Notes under the pieces: generated by a model
The model's input: only the letters and a program-made list of their open reading frames with translations
Databases searched by the model: none
What the model was told of the DNA's origin: nothing
Assembly: GCF_932294415.1 (NCBI RefSeq)
Contig: NC_065538.1
Span: forward strand, 18,823,656 to 18,887,655
From: Quercus robur
Taxonomy: Eukaryota > Streptophyta > Magnoliopsida > Fagales > Fagaceae
Length of the DNA stretch: 64,000 nt
Direction of reading: 5' to 3'
Program-made: the position numbers and the translations under genes
Shown: positions 47,621-60,025 of the stretch, piece by piece
Layout of the letters: each line of letters opens with the position of its first letter
How positions within the stretch are numbered: position 1 is the first letter of the stretch

Positions 47621-49190
47621 CCAGGGAATCAGATGCCAAGGGAATCTGGATTCCCCCTTTAAACCCCTTTCAGTAGGAATGTGGATTCCCTTTAAAACAG
47701 GTGGGTATCCAGATTCCCAAACTTAAAGGAAATTATATATTTTATAAATTGACAATTTTAACCATTTTTCCTTATCATTTAAGTAATTAAGATAAGATAT
47801 AAAATAAATCATCAATATCTTTTCCCTTATCTTTATATTTTCCCACCAAAACAACATAAACAGGATAGACAACTCTGTTGATATATTTTTTAACAAAGGT
47901 CTATTTAGATTTCATGTGTGAAAAAAAAAAAAAAAAAAAAGTTTAAAGGGGACCCTCTATTATTGCCAGGTATTCACTTTTATTGTTGTGTGTGTGTGGC
48001 TCAACAAATTATTAATAGTTTATATTTTGTTTTTCATTATTTATTTAGATGAAGATTTTTTTAAAAGGACTTGGTAGTTCATATTCAAATCTAAGGATAG
48101 AATGGGAAAAATAAATAATTTATTTAAAATTTCTGAAAATAAACCAAACATTATCATCTCACATTCCTAGGAATTTTAAGAGATTCTCAATGAAACCAAG
48201 CATAGGAATAACTACATTCCTAGGTATCAAGATTGCAAGGAATCACATTCCTAAAAATCTAGATGCCAGGAGTAATGTGAATTCCCCCGTACCAAATGCC
48301 ACATTAAGGTATACCGAGTGCTACTAATGACCAATAATATTTATATACTATGGTTTCTTAGTATTTTAATTATCTCCGTTTAAAAGATTAAAAAAAAAAG
48401 AAAAAAAAGGACAATTATCTTATTACATAAAAACTAGGAAATGCCATGGGTTACAATTGGAGAAACATCATCCTTTCTTCTAACCAAATTTGGAACTTCT
48501 CAATAAACTTTACTCTCTTTGCTAATGCATGAGCTACTACATTACCATTACATCTAAGATAATTAAAACAAGCTTTTCTAAAATTCAAGGCTAAGGATTT
48601 GCAATCTTCAATCATATGACCATATTCTGCAAAACATTCTTCTTTTGTCTAAAGTAAATTGATGATGATTTATGCATCCCCCTCAATAATGACTTCATGA
48701 AACCTAATTTCTGCAGGAGCAAACTATGGCTTGATGACATACCATTTACCTTTTTTAATGTTGGGGTAGTGTTTACACAATTATATTTGTGAAACATTAA
48801 GTTTGCATCATAACCTTTTTAACTTGTTTTGTAGTTAAAAGGATCTTGATCTAATTTTGCTTAGTTAAAAAGAGGGGGTAAAAAAGGGTCATACTAAAGT
48901 GGTGCATAATACCATATAACACCTTAATAATTCATAAGTAGATAAAGAAATCATACCACTTGGAATCAACCCATAACATACTCTCTAGTCTATACTATTA
49001 ATTTGTTAGCATACGGAAGATGTTAGTTATTATTATTATTATTTTAACATATTTTCAATCTTTTTATATTCATAAAATTAATCCTATAGTATGGGAGTTC
49101 AAGTGATAGTACTATGAGAGTTCAAGTAATAGTTCAATGGTAATGATATTTGTTAAGTTATGTTTTTTACATAACATTTATGTTTGTTTT
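47621..49190. other. Intergenic DNA, nothing recognised
   Basis: Repeated GGAATC, GATTCCC and ATTCCTAG words at 47620-47740 and 48165-48300 suggest the two halves of a foldback or split repeat around a poly-A run at 47921. No coding region is supported. Confidence 0.35.
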
Positions 49191-49249
49191 ATTTTCTGAC
49201 AGAAGTGTTGTAATTTCATTAATTTATTTTCTTGTATTTTGTGGGATTT

Positions 49250-50026
49250 AATTATAATGGGTTTAGTCTTAAGTAGTAAAGATTTGCTCAAGACATTGGA
49301 ATTCACGACTAACTCGAGCTACAACACCCGTGAACGTCACATGAGGAGCACATGCCGAAAGCTTAAAAGTCAGTGTATTTCGTGAGTAGCTCACGACTTG
49401 GCTAAATCGTGAAGTGACCCGCGAAATGCTCAGACAACTGGAATTTGTGTGTGACTCTTCCTATCCTTCACTCACACCATATACACTCTCATTACCCACA
49501 AAATTTTAAAGGAGCCATCATATAGAAAACCCTAGAGATTGAGGTTTTCACAACACCCACCTTTTAGATAAAGCTACTTATCTTTAAGTGAGAATTCCTT
49601 TGTAGTCTCTTCTCTTCCCCTCTCCCATTGTTATACTTTGAGAGGAGATTTTATCCAAACACAACGCGCATCAAAATTAAGTGTAAAGAGTGTTTTGGAA
49701 CTTGAGAAGCATTGGGTCTTTGCTAAAATAAGTCGATGAGGCTTTGCGGTGCAATCAGGCAATATAGTTAGATCTAGGAAGCTAGTGAAGACAAGGATTG
49801 GTGAAGTCCATTGATAGCTGGAGCTTTAAGGGCTCAAGTACTTTGGGTAGATTAGGCTTTAAGGGTCTTTTTTGTATCCTTGTATTCTAACTTATTCGCT
49901 AGTGGATCATTTTGGCTTGGAGGGACGCGGAGAGATTTTTACGTTAAGTTATTCAATTTTCCTCTTCGATAACACATCATGGTGTTATCTTGGGTTTGAT
50001 ATTAATTTACCCTACTGTCCTTTACA
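49250..50026 (+). other. Probable LTR fragment of a copia-type element
   Basis: The block with AAAACCCTAGAGATTGAGG, GGAGCTTTAAGGGCTCAAGT, TTTTGTATCCTTGTATTC, TGGCTTGGAGGGACGCGGAG and CACATCATGGTGTTATCTTG has the order of promoter, leader and U5 seen in long plant LTRs. No second copy or TSD is visible in this window, and a SINE interrupts or abuts its right end. Confidence 0.45.
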
Positions 50027-50190
50027 TTTATTTTTTAAAATACAAGATAGAAATTTTACTCAAACCTAATATAAGTGTATATGTGTGTGAAAACTCTCTT
50101 CTAGATACTTGAACCCCGACTCTTACCCCCTACACCCCACAAGTACTTATACTTGTGGAGTGATCATCGCATCAAGGGTGTACAATGCAA
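50027..50190 (-). mobile_element. tRNA-derived SINE, minus-strand copy
   Basis: The reverse complement reads ACACCCTTGATGCGATGATC, ACTCCACAAGTATAAGTACT, GTAAGAGTCGGGGTTCAAGT and ends TTTCTATCTTGTATTTTAAA. It is the same family as 32192 and 43419 and keeps the best B-box match (GGGGTTCAAGT) of the three. A TSD was not identified. Confidence 0.75.
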
Positions 50191-50443
50191 TTGCATCCTC
50201 ATGATCATTCATACAATTGTTGAATGAATCAATTAATTAATTGGCTAATTACGTATATTCTACTTTAATTGTGTTTAGCTTAAAATTAATCTAGTCATAA
50301 TTAAAAATTGAGGGTCTAAATTAGCTCTAACACTTATAGTTTTATACTATTGAGCTTTCAACATTCTTTATTGTGTCTTATATATATATATATATATATG
50401 ATTTGAATCTTACCTCTTCTTCCCATTAAAACTCTCTCTCTAT

Positions 50444-50992
50444 TGTTAGTGATAGTAGCATTTCTAATTTTAAACCAAAGAAGAAGAATGACAATGGTTG
50501 ATTTCATATCAGAGGGTGCGAGGTTGAAGATGATTGAATTTGGGAGTTATCGTTGGTTTTCAAATATGGATGAAACACACCGTTTTATTAAAGGGTGTTT
50601 ATAAATAATGCGTCGTTTCATGTGTGTTGTTATTTAAACCTCAGTTGGGCAAAAATGGTATCGTATGGCTTGGGAGAAGAGCAAGTGGCTTTTGGCATGA
50701 AGATCAATTAGTTGGTTGTTATTTATGTTTCCTAATTTCACGGATTAGATCCATATAATGTGGATTAATTTGTTATACAGTTTTTAGGCAGATTGTACTA
50801 TAAATATCTTTGTACTCTTCAGTTTATCATTAAGCAAGAAATACAATTTTCTTCAATCAAACAATCTCTCTCTTCTCTTCCACTTTCTTTTTGTTTTCTC
50901 TCAATCTTTCCTTTCTCACAAACAATTCTTATCATTGTTCTGTTCTTGCTTCAACACTGAGATTGTGTTACACAGTTCTATAAGAAATTCCA
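50444..50992 (+). repeat. Copia 5' LTR
   Basis: Begins TGTTAGTGATAG and ends AAATTCCA directly before the primer-binding site. A TATA box TATAAATA lies at 50799-50806, with a CTCTCTCTTCTCTTCC pyrimidine tract after it. Confidence 0.93.
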
Positions 50993-51005
50993 TGGTATCA
51001 AAGCC
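50993..51005 (+). other. Copia primer-binding site (initiator tRNA-Met)
   Basis: TGGTATCAAAGCC follows the LTR directly; it is one base from the usual TGGTATCAGAGCC complementary to the 3' end of initiator tRNA-Met. Confidence 0.88.
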
Positions 51006-51030
51006 TGAAATTCCTGTACAGAATTCTTCA

Positions 51031-52085
51031 ATGGCAGCCTCAAGCTCAACTATTGCATCTTCTTCAACAACTTTAAATTCTACAATGAATGTAGTGAATC
51101 AACCACTTCTTCTTCTTTCAAATATGTCGAATATGATGACAATCAAGCTAGACAACTCAAACTATATCGTGTGGAAACATCAATTTTTATGGTTTTAGAA
51201 ACTTATTCCTTGTTTGAGTTGCTTGAAGAATCACAATTGGTTCCTGAGAAGTTTCTTAAAGATCTTGGTGGTGCTTACACCACAATTGTGAATCCAGATT
51301 ACACACTCTGGAGGTCAAAGGAGAAGGCTTTACTAACTTTCGTAAGTTCCACTCTCTCACCATCTATCTTGGCTCTCACAGTTGTATGTACTTCTGTTAT
51401 GGAGGTCTGGAACGTCTTGGAGAACAGATTCTCTTCAATCTCTATGTCTCATGTGATGAATCTTAAGGGTAAGTTTCATAACCTTAAGAAGGGAGCAGAT
51501 TCTGTAGATGTTTATCTACAAAAGATCAAAGTGGTGAGAGATAAGCTCCTAACAGTTGGTGTAGTTGTAGATGATGAAGAACTACTCCATATAACTCATA
51601 AAGGGCTTCCTAAAGACTATAATGCTTTCAGGTCAACAATAAGGATCAAAAGCACTCAATTAAGTTTTGATGAATTGTCAACCATGCTCAATGCAGAAGA
51701 AGAGTCTTTAAATGAAGGGTTGGATGCTAAAGATTCAATCTTTGCAATGGTAGCAATGGCTATGCCAAAGCCAAGTGGCAATTTCAATCAATTCAATAGA
51801 GGAAGGGGCCAAGGAAATTACAATAATAGAGGTGGAAAAGGAGGCAGAGGTGAAGGCAATCACTTACCTCGGTACAATCCCTTCACTCCCTTTCAGCCAC
51901 ATCAGTCAAATACAAGCTCAACTGCTCCTAGATCAGAAAGACCTACTTGTCAAATATGTGGCAAGCTTGGTCATATAGCTATAGATTGCTATCATAGGAT
52001 GGATTATGCCCATCAAGGTAAACATCCACCTACTAAACTTGCTGCAATGGCTACTGCTTCAAATGTTTGTCTTGCACAAGAGTAA
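51031..52085 (+). pseudogene. Copia gag remnant with zinc knuckle
   Basis: The frame opens MAASSSTIASSSTT and reaches LDNSNYIVWKHQF, a typical gag N-terminus, then breaks near 51190; the rest continues in another frame from 51171 with LETYSLFELLEESQLVPEKF. The UBN2-type gag core follows, with TLWRSKEKALLTFVSSTLS, EVWNVLENRFSS and VDVYLQKIKVVRDKL. A Gly/Arg/Asn-rich stretch precedes the CCHC knuckle CQICGKLGHIAIDC. A TAA at 52083-52085 separates gag from the protease region. Gag would coat the RNA in the particle; this copy cannot make an intact one. Confidence 0.9.
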
Positions 52086-53836
52086 CCTTGGCTAGCAGAT
52101 AGTGCAACTACTGATCATGTCACTGCCAATCTTAATCAACTCAGCTTTTCTCAGCCTTATGGAGGTCAAGATCACTTTACAGTTGGAAATGGGCAGAATT
52201 AACCAATTACTCACATAGGTAATACCTTCATTCTTTCCTCTTATTCAACTCTTCACTTGAATAATGTGCTTAAGGTCCTTTCAATTTCTTCTATAAGATC
52301 TATCATGACAACCACTATTGGTGTTATTTTGATGAAAATATTTTGTCAATTCAGGCTTTGGCCACAGGGAAGGTACTCTACCAAGACAAGAGTAAAGATG
52401 GAGTTTATCCCATCTATCCTCATAAAGCTTCTCATCTTACTTTGTCTCCTAAGGTCAGCAACAATATTGCCAAGTCCAATGTTTTCAATAAAGCACTGTG
52501 GTACATGAGACTTGGTCATCCACATGATCAAGTCCTCAAACTTCTTTTTCCTAATGTCAAATCTGTAATGAATAAGTGTACTGCTTTGGTTCAATCTTGT
52601 ATTCATTGTTTGTATGGTAAAATGCACAATTTACCTTTTCCTAAATCTCAATTTGTTGCCTTATCTCCTTTGGAACTTGTTCATTTTGATGTATGGGGTC
52701 TTGCCCATATGACTTCCATCAATGGTTTTCGTTATTATGTTCTATTTGTTGATCACTTTACAAGATTCACTTGGATATATCTTCTTAAGTCAAAATTAGA
52801 AATGCCTTCTAAATTCATTTTGTTTAAGGTCATGATTGAAACACAATATTCTACCAAGGTTAAAACTCTAAGGTCAGATGGAGATGGTGAATACACCTCT
52901 TCTGCATTTAAGTCTTACCTTCTGCAAAATGGTATTTTTCACCAGATTTCTTGCCCTTATACCCCACAACAGAAAGGTCTTGTTGAGAGGAAACATAGGC
53001 ATCTTATTGAAACTACCATTACTCTTCTATCTCAAGCCTTTATGTCAACTAATTATTGGTCCTATGCTTTTCTCACAACTATTTCCTTGATCAATTTACT
53101 TCCAACTTCTGTTCTCAGCTTTGTCTCACCTTGGTACAAGCTGTATTCTACTCTTCCAGATCTGTCACAGCTGAAAGTTTTTGGTTGTGCTTGCTATCCA
53201 TATCTTAGGCCTTACTCTTCTCATAAACTTGATTCTAGAACCAATGAGTGTTTATTTTTGGGCCACTCCTCTAGTTCTAAAGGGTATCTTTGTCTTGATG
53301 TTTCTTCTCAGCACATATATACTTCTAGGCATGTTCTGTTTAATGACTCTAAATTTCCTTTTTCCACTCTTTCTTCATCTGTCTCTAAATCACCTTCCTC
53401 TGTTTTAGTCTTGTCAAATTGTCTCTGGTTGTCTAATCTTTTTTATCTTCATGCTTCCAATCATCCTTCCTTGTTAGGTCCTTATTCCTCCCACACAAAT
53501 CCCTCTCCTCATGACAATTCTCTTCCTTTTTCTCCTTCTGCAAACATATCTCATACTAACACTGACCTTGCTCACTTTTCCTCACCTTCTCCCATTGTTC
53601 ATGATTCAATCTCAAGTCCTTTATCCTTACCTACAACCTCCATTTCTCCTATTCCACATACCTCACCTTTTATCACTGATTCTACCATCTCCACTGTTTC
53701 CAATCTGCATCCAATGCAGACTAGATCTAAGAGCAGGATTGTCAAACCTAACACTAGACTTTGCTATAAAGCTATGTTGGACTATACCTATACAGAACCA
53801 CCTTCTTATAAAATAGCTTCCACATATTTAGTGTAG
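52086..53836 (+). pseudogene. Copia protease-integrase remnant
   Basis: Directly after the gag stop the sequence encodes PWLADSATTDHVTANL, the aspartic protease site with DSAT in place of DSGA. Further stops (one at about 52200) and a frame change follow. From 52343 a long frame encodes the pre-integrase zinc region (ALWYMRLGHPHDQVL, CIHCLYGK), the integrase core with HFDVWGL, RSDGDGEYTSSAFKSYL and GLVERKHRHLIE carrying the Asp, Asp and Glu triad region, and GCACYPYLRPYSSHKLDSRT. The Asn-Gly of the usual SDNGGE is changed to Gly-Asp. A Ser/Pro-rich linker ends at HPMQTRSKSRIVKPN, before the reverse transcriptase. Confidence 0.9.
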
Positions 53837-55310
53837 TGTGGTGTGAGGCTTTGGATGCTGAGTTTCAGGCTTTGCAAAGACAACATACTTGGTCATTGGT
53901 CCTTGTACCTCCTCATGCTAATTTGGTTGGTTGTAAATAGGTGTTCAAGATCAAACTTAATAGTGATGGGACTATTGCTCGTTACAAAGCTAGACTTGTA
54001 GCCAAGGTATTTCATCAACAAGTTGGTATTGACTACTTAGAGACTTTTAGTCCAGTGATCAAGCCAGCTACAATCAAATTGGTTCTTGCCATTGCTGTCA
54101 GTTGCTATTGGCCTTTGAGACAGCTTGATGTCTCTAATGCCTTTCTCCATGGTCACCTCAAGGAGGAGGTTTACATGCAACAACCTCTTGGTTATGTGGA
54201 TGCAGCTCATCCTACTTATGTTTGCAAATTGCATAAGTCCCTCTATGGTCTCAAATAAGCACCCAGGGCTTGGTTTGACAGATTTACATTCCACTTACTC
54301 CATCTTGGGTTTACTGCTTCCTTTGTTGATAGCTCCTTGTTCATTTTTCAATCTAAGAGCATTCTCATCTATCTCCTTCTCTATGTGGATCATATTATCA
54401 TCACATGGAACAACTCCAAGCATGTTTCTTCTCTTATTACTGCTCTCATTTTTGTGTTTGAACTTAAAGACCTTGGTGCTCTCAATTATTTCTTGGGGGC
54501 TCAAATTTCTCGAACTCAGTTTGGGCTCACTTTTACACAATCCAAGTATGCCTTTAATGTTATTCATTAGTTTCACATGGAGAACTCCAAGCCCACCAAG
54601 ACTCCTTGCTGCCCTTCTATACGTTTGCTTCCTCAAGATGGTGTTGCTCTTTCTGATCCTACTGAGTTTCAAAGCATGGTTGGTGCTCTTTAGTATCTAA
54701 CCTTTACTCACCCAGACCTTGCCTTTAGTGCGCGTCAGTTATGTCAGTTTATGAGTAGGCCTACCACTGCCCATCTTGAAGCTGCTAAGAGGGTTCTTAG
54801 ATATATTCATGGCACTCTTTATCATGGCATTTCCTTTACTCTTGGTCCCCTAACTTTCACTGTTTTTTTGACGCGGACTGGGCTGGGGATCCCTCTGATC
54901 GCCACTCCACCACAGATCTTCTTGTTTTTCTTGGACCTTCTCCTATTTCCTAGTCCTCTAAGAAACAGGCAACTGTTGCTTGTTCTTTTACCAAGGCTGA
55001 ATATTGTGCCTTAGCCACCACTATTGTGGAATTGTCTTAGCTACACATTCTTTTCAAAGAATTGCATATTTTTCTCTCTCATGTCCCTGTTCTTTGGTGT
55101 GACAATGCCTCTGCAATTGCCTTCTTTGCCAATCCTGTGTTCCATTCTTGAATGAAGCACATTGAAGTGGATTACCACTATGTTCGTGAGAAGGTGTTAT
55201 GCCGTGATTTGTTTGTTCGTTTTGTTTTTGGGAAGGATAATCTTGCAAATTTGTTCACCAAACCCTTGCCTTCCCCTTCTTTTCTTCTTCAGCGTCGCAA
55301 ACTTCTATAG
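53837..55310 (+). pseudogene. Copia reverse transcriptase-RNase H remnant
   Basis: Fragments in order are [152 protein letters not shown] and KHIEVDYHYVREKV. The catalytic YVDD is changed to YVDH. In-frame stops lie at 53938, 54256, 54568, 54691, 54951, 55038 and 55148, and a frameshift occurs near 54868. The tract ends at TAG 55308-55310 just before the polypurine tract. Confidence 0.92.
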
Positions 55311-55339
55311 GATTCCTCCCCTAGTTGTTTGAGGGAAGA

Positions 55340-55889
55340 TGTTAGTGATAATAGCATTTCCAATTCTAAACCAAAGAAGAAGAATGACAATGGTTGATTT
55401 CAGATCAGAGGATGCGAGGTTGAAGATGATTGAATTTGGGAGTTACCGTTGGTTTTCAAATATGGATGAAACACACTGTTTTACTAAAGGGTGTTTATAA
55501 AAACACGTCGTTTCATGCGTGCTGTTATTTAAACCTCAGTTGGGTAGAAATGGTGTCGTATGGCTTGGGAGAAGAGCAGGTGGCTTTTGGCATGAAGATC
55601 AGTTAGTTGGTTGTTATTTCTGTTTCCTAATTTCACGGATTAGATCTGTATAATGTGGATTAATTTGTTAAACAGTTTTTAGGCAGATTGTACTATAAAT
55701 ATCTTTGTACTCTTTAGTTTATCATTAAGCAAGAAATACAATTTTCTTCAATCAAACAATCTCTCTCTTCTCTTCCACTTTCTTTTTGTTTTCTCTCAAT
55801 CTTTCCTTTCTCACAAACAGTTCTTATCATTGTTCTGTTCTTGCTTCAACATTGAGATTGTGTTACACAGTTCTATAAGAAATTCTTCA
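55340..55889 (+). repeat. Copia 3' LTR
   Basis: Begins TGTTAGTGATAATAGC and ends AAATTCTTCA; 550 bp against 549 bp in the 5' copy, with about 26 differences and a 2-bp indel at the end. Confidence 0.93.
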
Positions 55890-56326
55890 TCTATCTCTCC
55901 CTCTAGCTAAAAAATATGCCCGAAATAAAGTAACAAATTACTCTATGCTTCATTGGTGATGTTAAGCAACTTCATCTTTATCTTTTTCCCTTCTTCGTCT
56001 TATATTTTTTAAAAGTTAAATATTTATTTATTTATTATTATTATTATCTATATATATATATATAACCGAAACTTTTAAAACTTCCACATTTTTCCACGTC
56101 AGCACGACATTAAAAAAATAAAAAAATAAAAAATAATAAAACAAAAAAAATAAAACACTACCCGACTGTCTTCTCCCATTACCTTCCTCCCACACGACTG
56201 CCTTCTCTTTTGTTGCTCTGCCATTGCCTTCCTCCCACACGAAAGCCTTCTCCTTTGACGCTCTCTTTTGACGCTCTGCCATTATCTTCCTCCCACACGA
56301 AAATAAAACACCGATTCTCCGCCATT

Positions 56327-56570
56327 TCCTTTCCACGGCAAGACCCAACAGACCGATCCTCTGCCTCTTCCCCGATCCGACCCAATAGACCGATCCTTTG
56401 CCTCTTCCTTTCCACGGCAAGACCCAACGACATCTTCTTCAAAGCACCGATCCACCGATTTGCTGCCTCTCCCTTTCCACGGCAAGACCCAACAGCCCGA
56501 TACCGATCCGACCCAACAGACCGATCCTCTGCTTCTTCCTTTCCACGGCGAGCCCATGGCCACAGATCCC
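56327..56570. repeat. CT-rich tandem repeat in the Helitron
   Basis: CCTTTCCACGGCAAGACCCA, ACAGACCGATCC and CTCTGCCTCTT recur four times with irregular spacing. Frames cross it on both strands because it has few stops. Probably an internally amplified captured segment. Confidence 0.7.
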
Positions 56571-56887
56571 ACCATACCCATATCCACTTCGCTCAGTTTC
56601 CACTCTTCACCAGCCCGTGGAAACTGGGCTGGGTCGGTCGGCAATGCAACCGACCCAGCCCGTCGAGACTGGCCCACAGGTATTATTATCTTATAAACCT
56701 ATATTTTTTTCCTAAATCCGAACTCTATATATATTAGGACTCTATAACTATATATATAAACCTTTTACGATGCTTTTTTTTTTTTCACGGCTATTCAATT
56801 TCTAGGTTTATTGCTATTGCCTTTCTCTTCATTCTTTTCCTCCATTCGAATCAGAGTTAAAGGTATGCTTTTCTTAATTTTTTTTTT

Positions 56888-57200
56888 GAATTTTAGTTAT
56901 ATGTTTATGTTTTTGTATGGAAATTGAGCTATTGGTCAATTTTAGTGTGGATTTCTTAACTTTTTTGTGGAAACTGAGCTACTATTTTAGTGTGGATTTC
57001 TTAATTTTTTTTTTTTTTGAATTTTAGTTATATGTTTATGTTTTTGTATGGAAACTGAGCTATTGGTCAATTTTAGTGTGGATTTCTTAACTTTTTTGTG
57101 GAAACTGAGCTACTATTTTAGTGTGGATTTCTTAACTTTTTTTTGAATTTTAGTTATATGTTTATGTTTTTGTATGGAAACTGAGCTATTTGTTTTTGTG
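56888..57200. repeat. Tandem repeat of about 130 bp, 2.4 units, in the Helitron
   Basis: Units start GAATTTTAGTTATATGTTTA at 56888, 57019 and 57145 and contain two TTTAGTGTGGATTTCTTAA words each. Intron-like composition after a GT donor suggests the intron of a captured 5' gene end. Confidence 0.8.
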
Positions 57201-58432
57201 TTCTAGAGTTGATTGAATTGTAGTTTCTGTGCACACACTTAGATAATCATTTTAATTAATTATACAGAGAAATACATCATAAAAATTATAAGCTTACACA
57301 TATCATGTGATGTAAGTGCTATTTAGTCCTGTGCGCACCTAAATCAATGCCTATTTTCTGTCTCTGGCCTAATCCCATGGTTGTCTATCCTGGCCCATGG
57401 CCAGTATTGCTAAGAACATTGCAATCCCTACTTTCCCTTCAATCTAAACACATACAAAGACACTTATCATACAAATTAAAAAATATCCAAGGAATACCTG
57501 CCTGGAGACTTTTATCCAATGACCCTGTGACTGCTTCCTCATATGTTTTTGCACAGGTAGCACTAATGGCATCATTCTTGGAAAATAGAATCTCTTTGTT
57601 GTCACCATCTATGTTGTTGTACATAATCTTAGCAATACGTAAGATAAATATATAGTACTTACACAGTAACTTCTCAACTAGAATTGTGTTCTCCTTTGTT
57701 AAATTATTTAGCTGCACAGAACATATTGTAATTGCAAACATTGAGATGAATTTTCAGTAAGTTTTCATGTCCCTTTGACTGACTCTATTATTAAGTCTCC
57801 TGATATATATGTTTGCAATTGCCAGTCAATAATGTTTGTGCCACATTCAAAACAATAGGAGTGTGCTGTTACATAATTAGATATGCAGAAAGTATGGCTT
57901 CAATCTGTTTGACTTTTCTACTGCTTTAGGGATGTCAATGGGGTGGAATTTGGATGGGGCGGCACCAAATTGAACAAAAGATCAGATTACATAATTGCTC
58001 TTTCTCTTTATAAAGTCTAATATTTACTTATAAAGAAAAGATCCACTGTTATCTCACCTTTAATAGACTTGAATTTAATATTAGGTATATGCAAGTACCT
58101 ATCCTAGACTGTTACACAAGTTGCGATGAATCTACTAAGCAAGCAAACTCTTAATGTTACTCAAAATTTCAAATAGCCCCCCTGCTGTTCCAATTGCCCT
58201 CAAATTAAGAGAAAATCAATGGACATGAGAAGGAGAAAAACCTGAAGAGAGCTTTGGTTGCATAGTTTGTTGTTATTGAATGCATTGAATATTTAGTGGA
58301 AGATATCAAATAAATGAAATTGAAAAATAAGAATGTGCTACCAAAGAATTGATGCTGAATTCCAATAGCTAATGTCACATCATTTGGAAAAAATTGGTAG
58401 CTTTCCCGTGCATCACACGGGTTAGCTACTAG

Positions 58433-59334
58433 TTATTATTATTATTATTATTTATGAGAGCAGCTTCATCATAGGAGAATGTAGAAGCCTAGAAGGTTGT
58501 TTGGAATATTCATGTAGTAGGGCCGTTGACAATTCTCTACGATATGATAATAATTAACATAAAAATATCACTTCTATATAATTCTAAGAAAAAGGTTATA
58601 TGCAATGTACCATGTACGGATATATGACAAAGTCTAAGGAATTGTTGAAGGAAATCGAAGTCCACATTTAAGTCAAACAAACCCTATCCTCTATTCTCAT
58701 AAATAATAATAATAAAAAAAGAAAACCCAATGCTATATACTAATATAAGTTGGATTCAATAGTTTACATAATGCTTTGATACGTTATTTCCAATAAATTT
58801 AATATTCTACCTGAATAAAAAATTTGATTACCAAACTTGATTACTAATAATTTATTTTACGATTCTTGAAAAAAAATTTACTTTACTTAAAACTCTACTA
58901 ATTAAAATCCATGAAATTTAAAATTCTACCAAAACTAAAATTCAATTACCAAAATTTTCATTTAATTTAAAATTAATTAATTATTTTAATTTTATATCTT
59001 AATTTTAAAGAAACTTATACACTCTACAAAGTAGCTCAATATATGTATACTAGCCTCATTACATGTACTTTGTGTGTGGGATGAGGGGTTTTTTTGGTCT
59101 AATGTCAATTTTCCTTTTTTAAAAAAAATTGGATAATTATGTTTTGAAAATATGGATTAGTAGGAGAGTGTCTTATTTTGATGGCATTTTAAGTGGAATT
59201 GGAGATATATTTTTACCGGGTTGTCTTTAAGTTTTTTTGTGTTAAACCTAAGGTTTAGGGATATTTATGAACCATATATAAATCTAGTCCAAAGATAGGA
59301 ATTCTTTTATATATAATACATAGATATAGATATA
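58433..59334. other. AT-rich intergenic DNA, nothing recognised
   Basis: A (TTA)n tract borders the Helitron. No coding frame of note, no paired repeats found. Confidence 0.5.
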
Positions 59335-59339
59335 AATAT

Positions 59340-60025
59340 TGTGAGGCCCGAAATCTGAGGTCCCAGCCCACTTTGTATTCAGGGCCCAAAGCCCAGACCG
59401 AGGAGCCCTACTGCCGAGGACGTATGATGAAAGCCCTTCAAAGGCCCAAGGATGTGGCCGAGGACGATCTCATGCTCAACACCTCACAAAACGCCTGAAG
59501 AAAATGACAAACTCAGTACAAGAGCAGTACAAGGGAGAAAGCTGCCAACACCATAATGTGGAGCCCTGCGTCTGACAAGCCCATACTCCAGACCATGCTA
59601 TTTAACTTTTCCCAACCACCCCCAACCACTCTGACGTATGGATTGATAGGACGAGTCATTACCCCAAAAAGGAAAAACTGACACGTAGACGAAAAACGAG
59701 AAGTAAACACTGGTATAAAAGGGGAAGAGAGCCAGGGGAGAAGGGGGGGGAGGAAAAAATATCCTACAAAAAGAAGAATGGGAAGAATGTGATGCTCCTC
59801 GAACTAAGTCCGAGGACTCAAACCCTCCGAGCTACACCGATGTGAAGCCTAGCTATTCTGGCCAAACCTACCTTCGTATGAGCTTCCATGAAAATCACGA
59901 CTAAACCGCCGTCCAACGACCAAGGTCCAGCTTTTCTAGCCCACTCTCTATAAATTATATTATTTGGGCCTTTTACCTACGAGCCCAATATCATTCTTGG
60001 GTCGCTGAATAATTGTGTCCCTACA
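59340..60025 (+). repeat. LARD 5' LTR
   Basis: Begins TGTGAGGCCCGAAATCTGAG and ends GTGTCCCTACA, 686 bp. A TATA box TATAAAA lies at 59714-59720, followed by GGGGAAGAGAGCC. Repeated CCGAGGA and TCCTCGGA-like words occur. Confidence 0.93.

Larger units (their letters stand above)
50444..55889 (+). mobile_element. Full-length, inactivated Ty1/copia retrotransposon
   Basis: A 5,446-bp element bounded by TCTAT duplications (50439-50443 and 55890-55894). It has two LTRs, a primer-binding site, a polypurine tract (AGTTGTTTGAGGGAAGA, 55323-55339), and the Copia order gag, protease, integrase, reverse transcriptase, RNase H. Several premature stops and at least two frameshifts make it non-autonomous. 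The LTRs differ at roughly 26 places by eye (about 4-5 percent), so the insertion is not recent. Confidence 0.95.
56047..58432 (+). mobile_element. Non-autonomous Helitron, 2,386 bp
   Basis: The 5' end is TCTATATATATATA followed by AACCGAAACTTTTAAAAC and CCACGTCAGCA, wording common at plant Helitron 5' ends. The 3' end has a hairpin CCCGTG-CATCA-CACGGG (58405-58421), seven bases, then CTAG (58429-58432). The flanks are A (56046) and T (58433) in a (TTA)n host tract, with no TSD, as Helitrons insert between A and T. No Rep or helicase is encoded. Inside are a CT-rich repeat block, a leader-like segment with GTATGC donor (56870), about 130-bp tandem repeats and a minus-strand frame at 57439-57741. 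Confidence 0.85.

Noticed and set aside
56028-56737. Several overlapping 80-175 codon frames on both strands in the Helitron
   Set aside because: All arise from the CT-rich repeat block, which has few stops in any frame; no consistent protein is seen.
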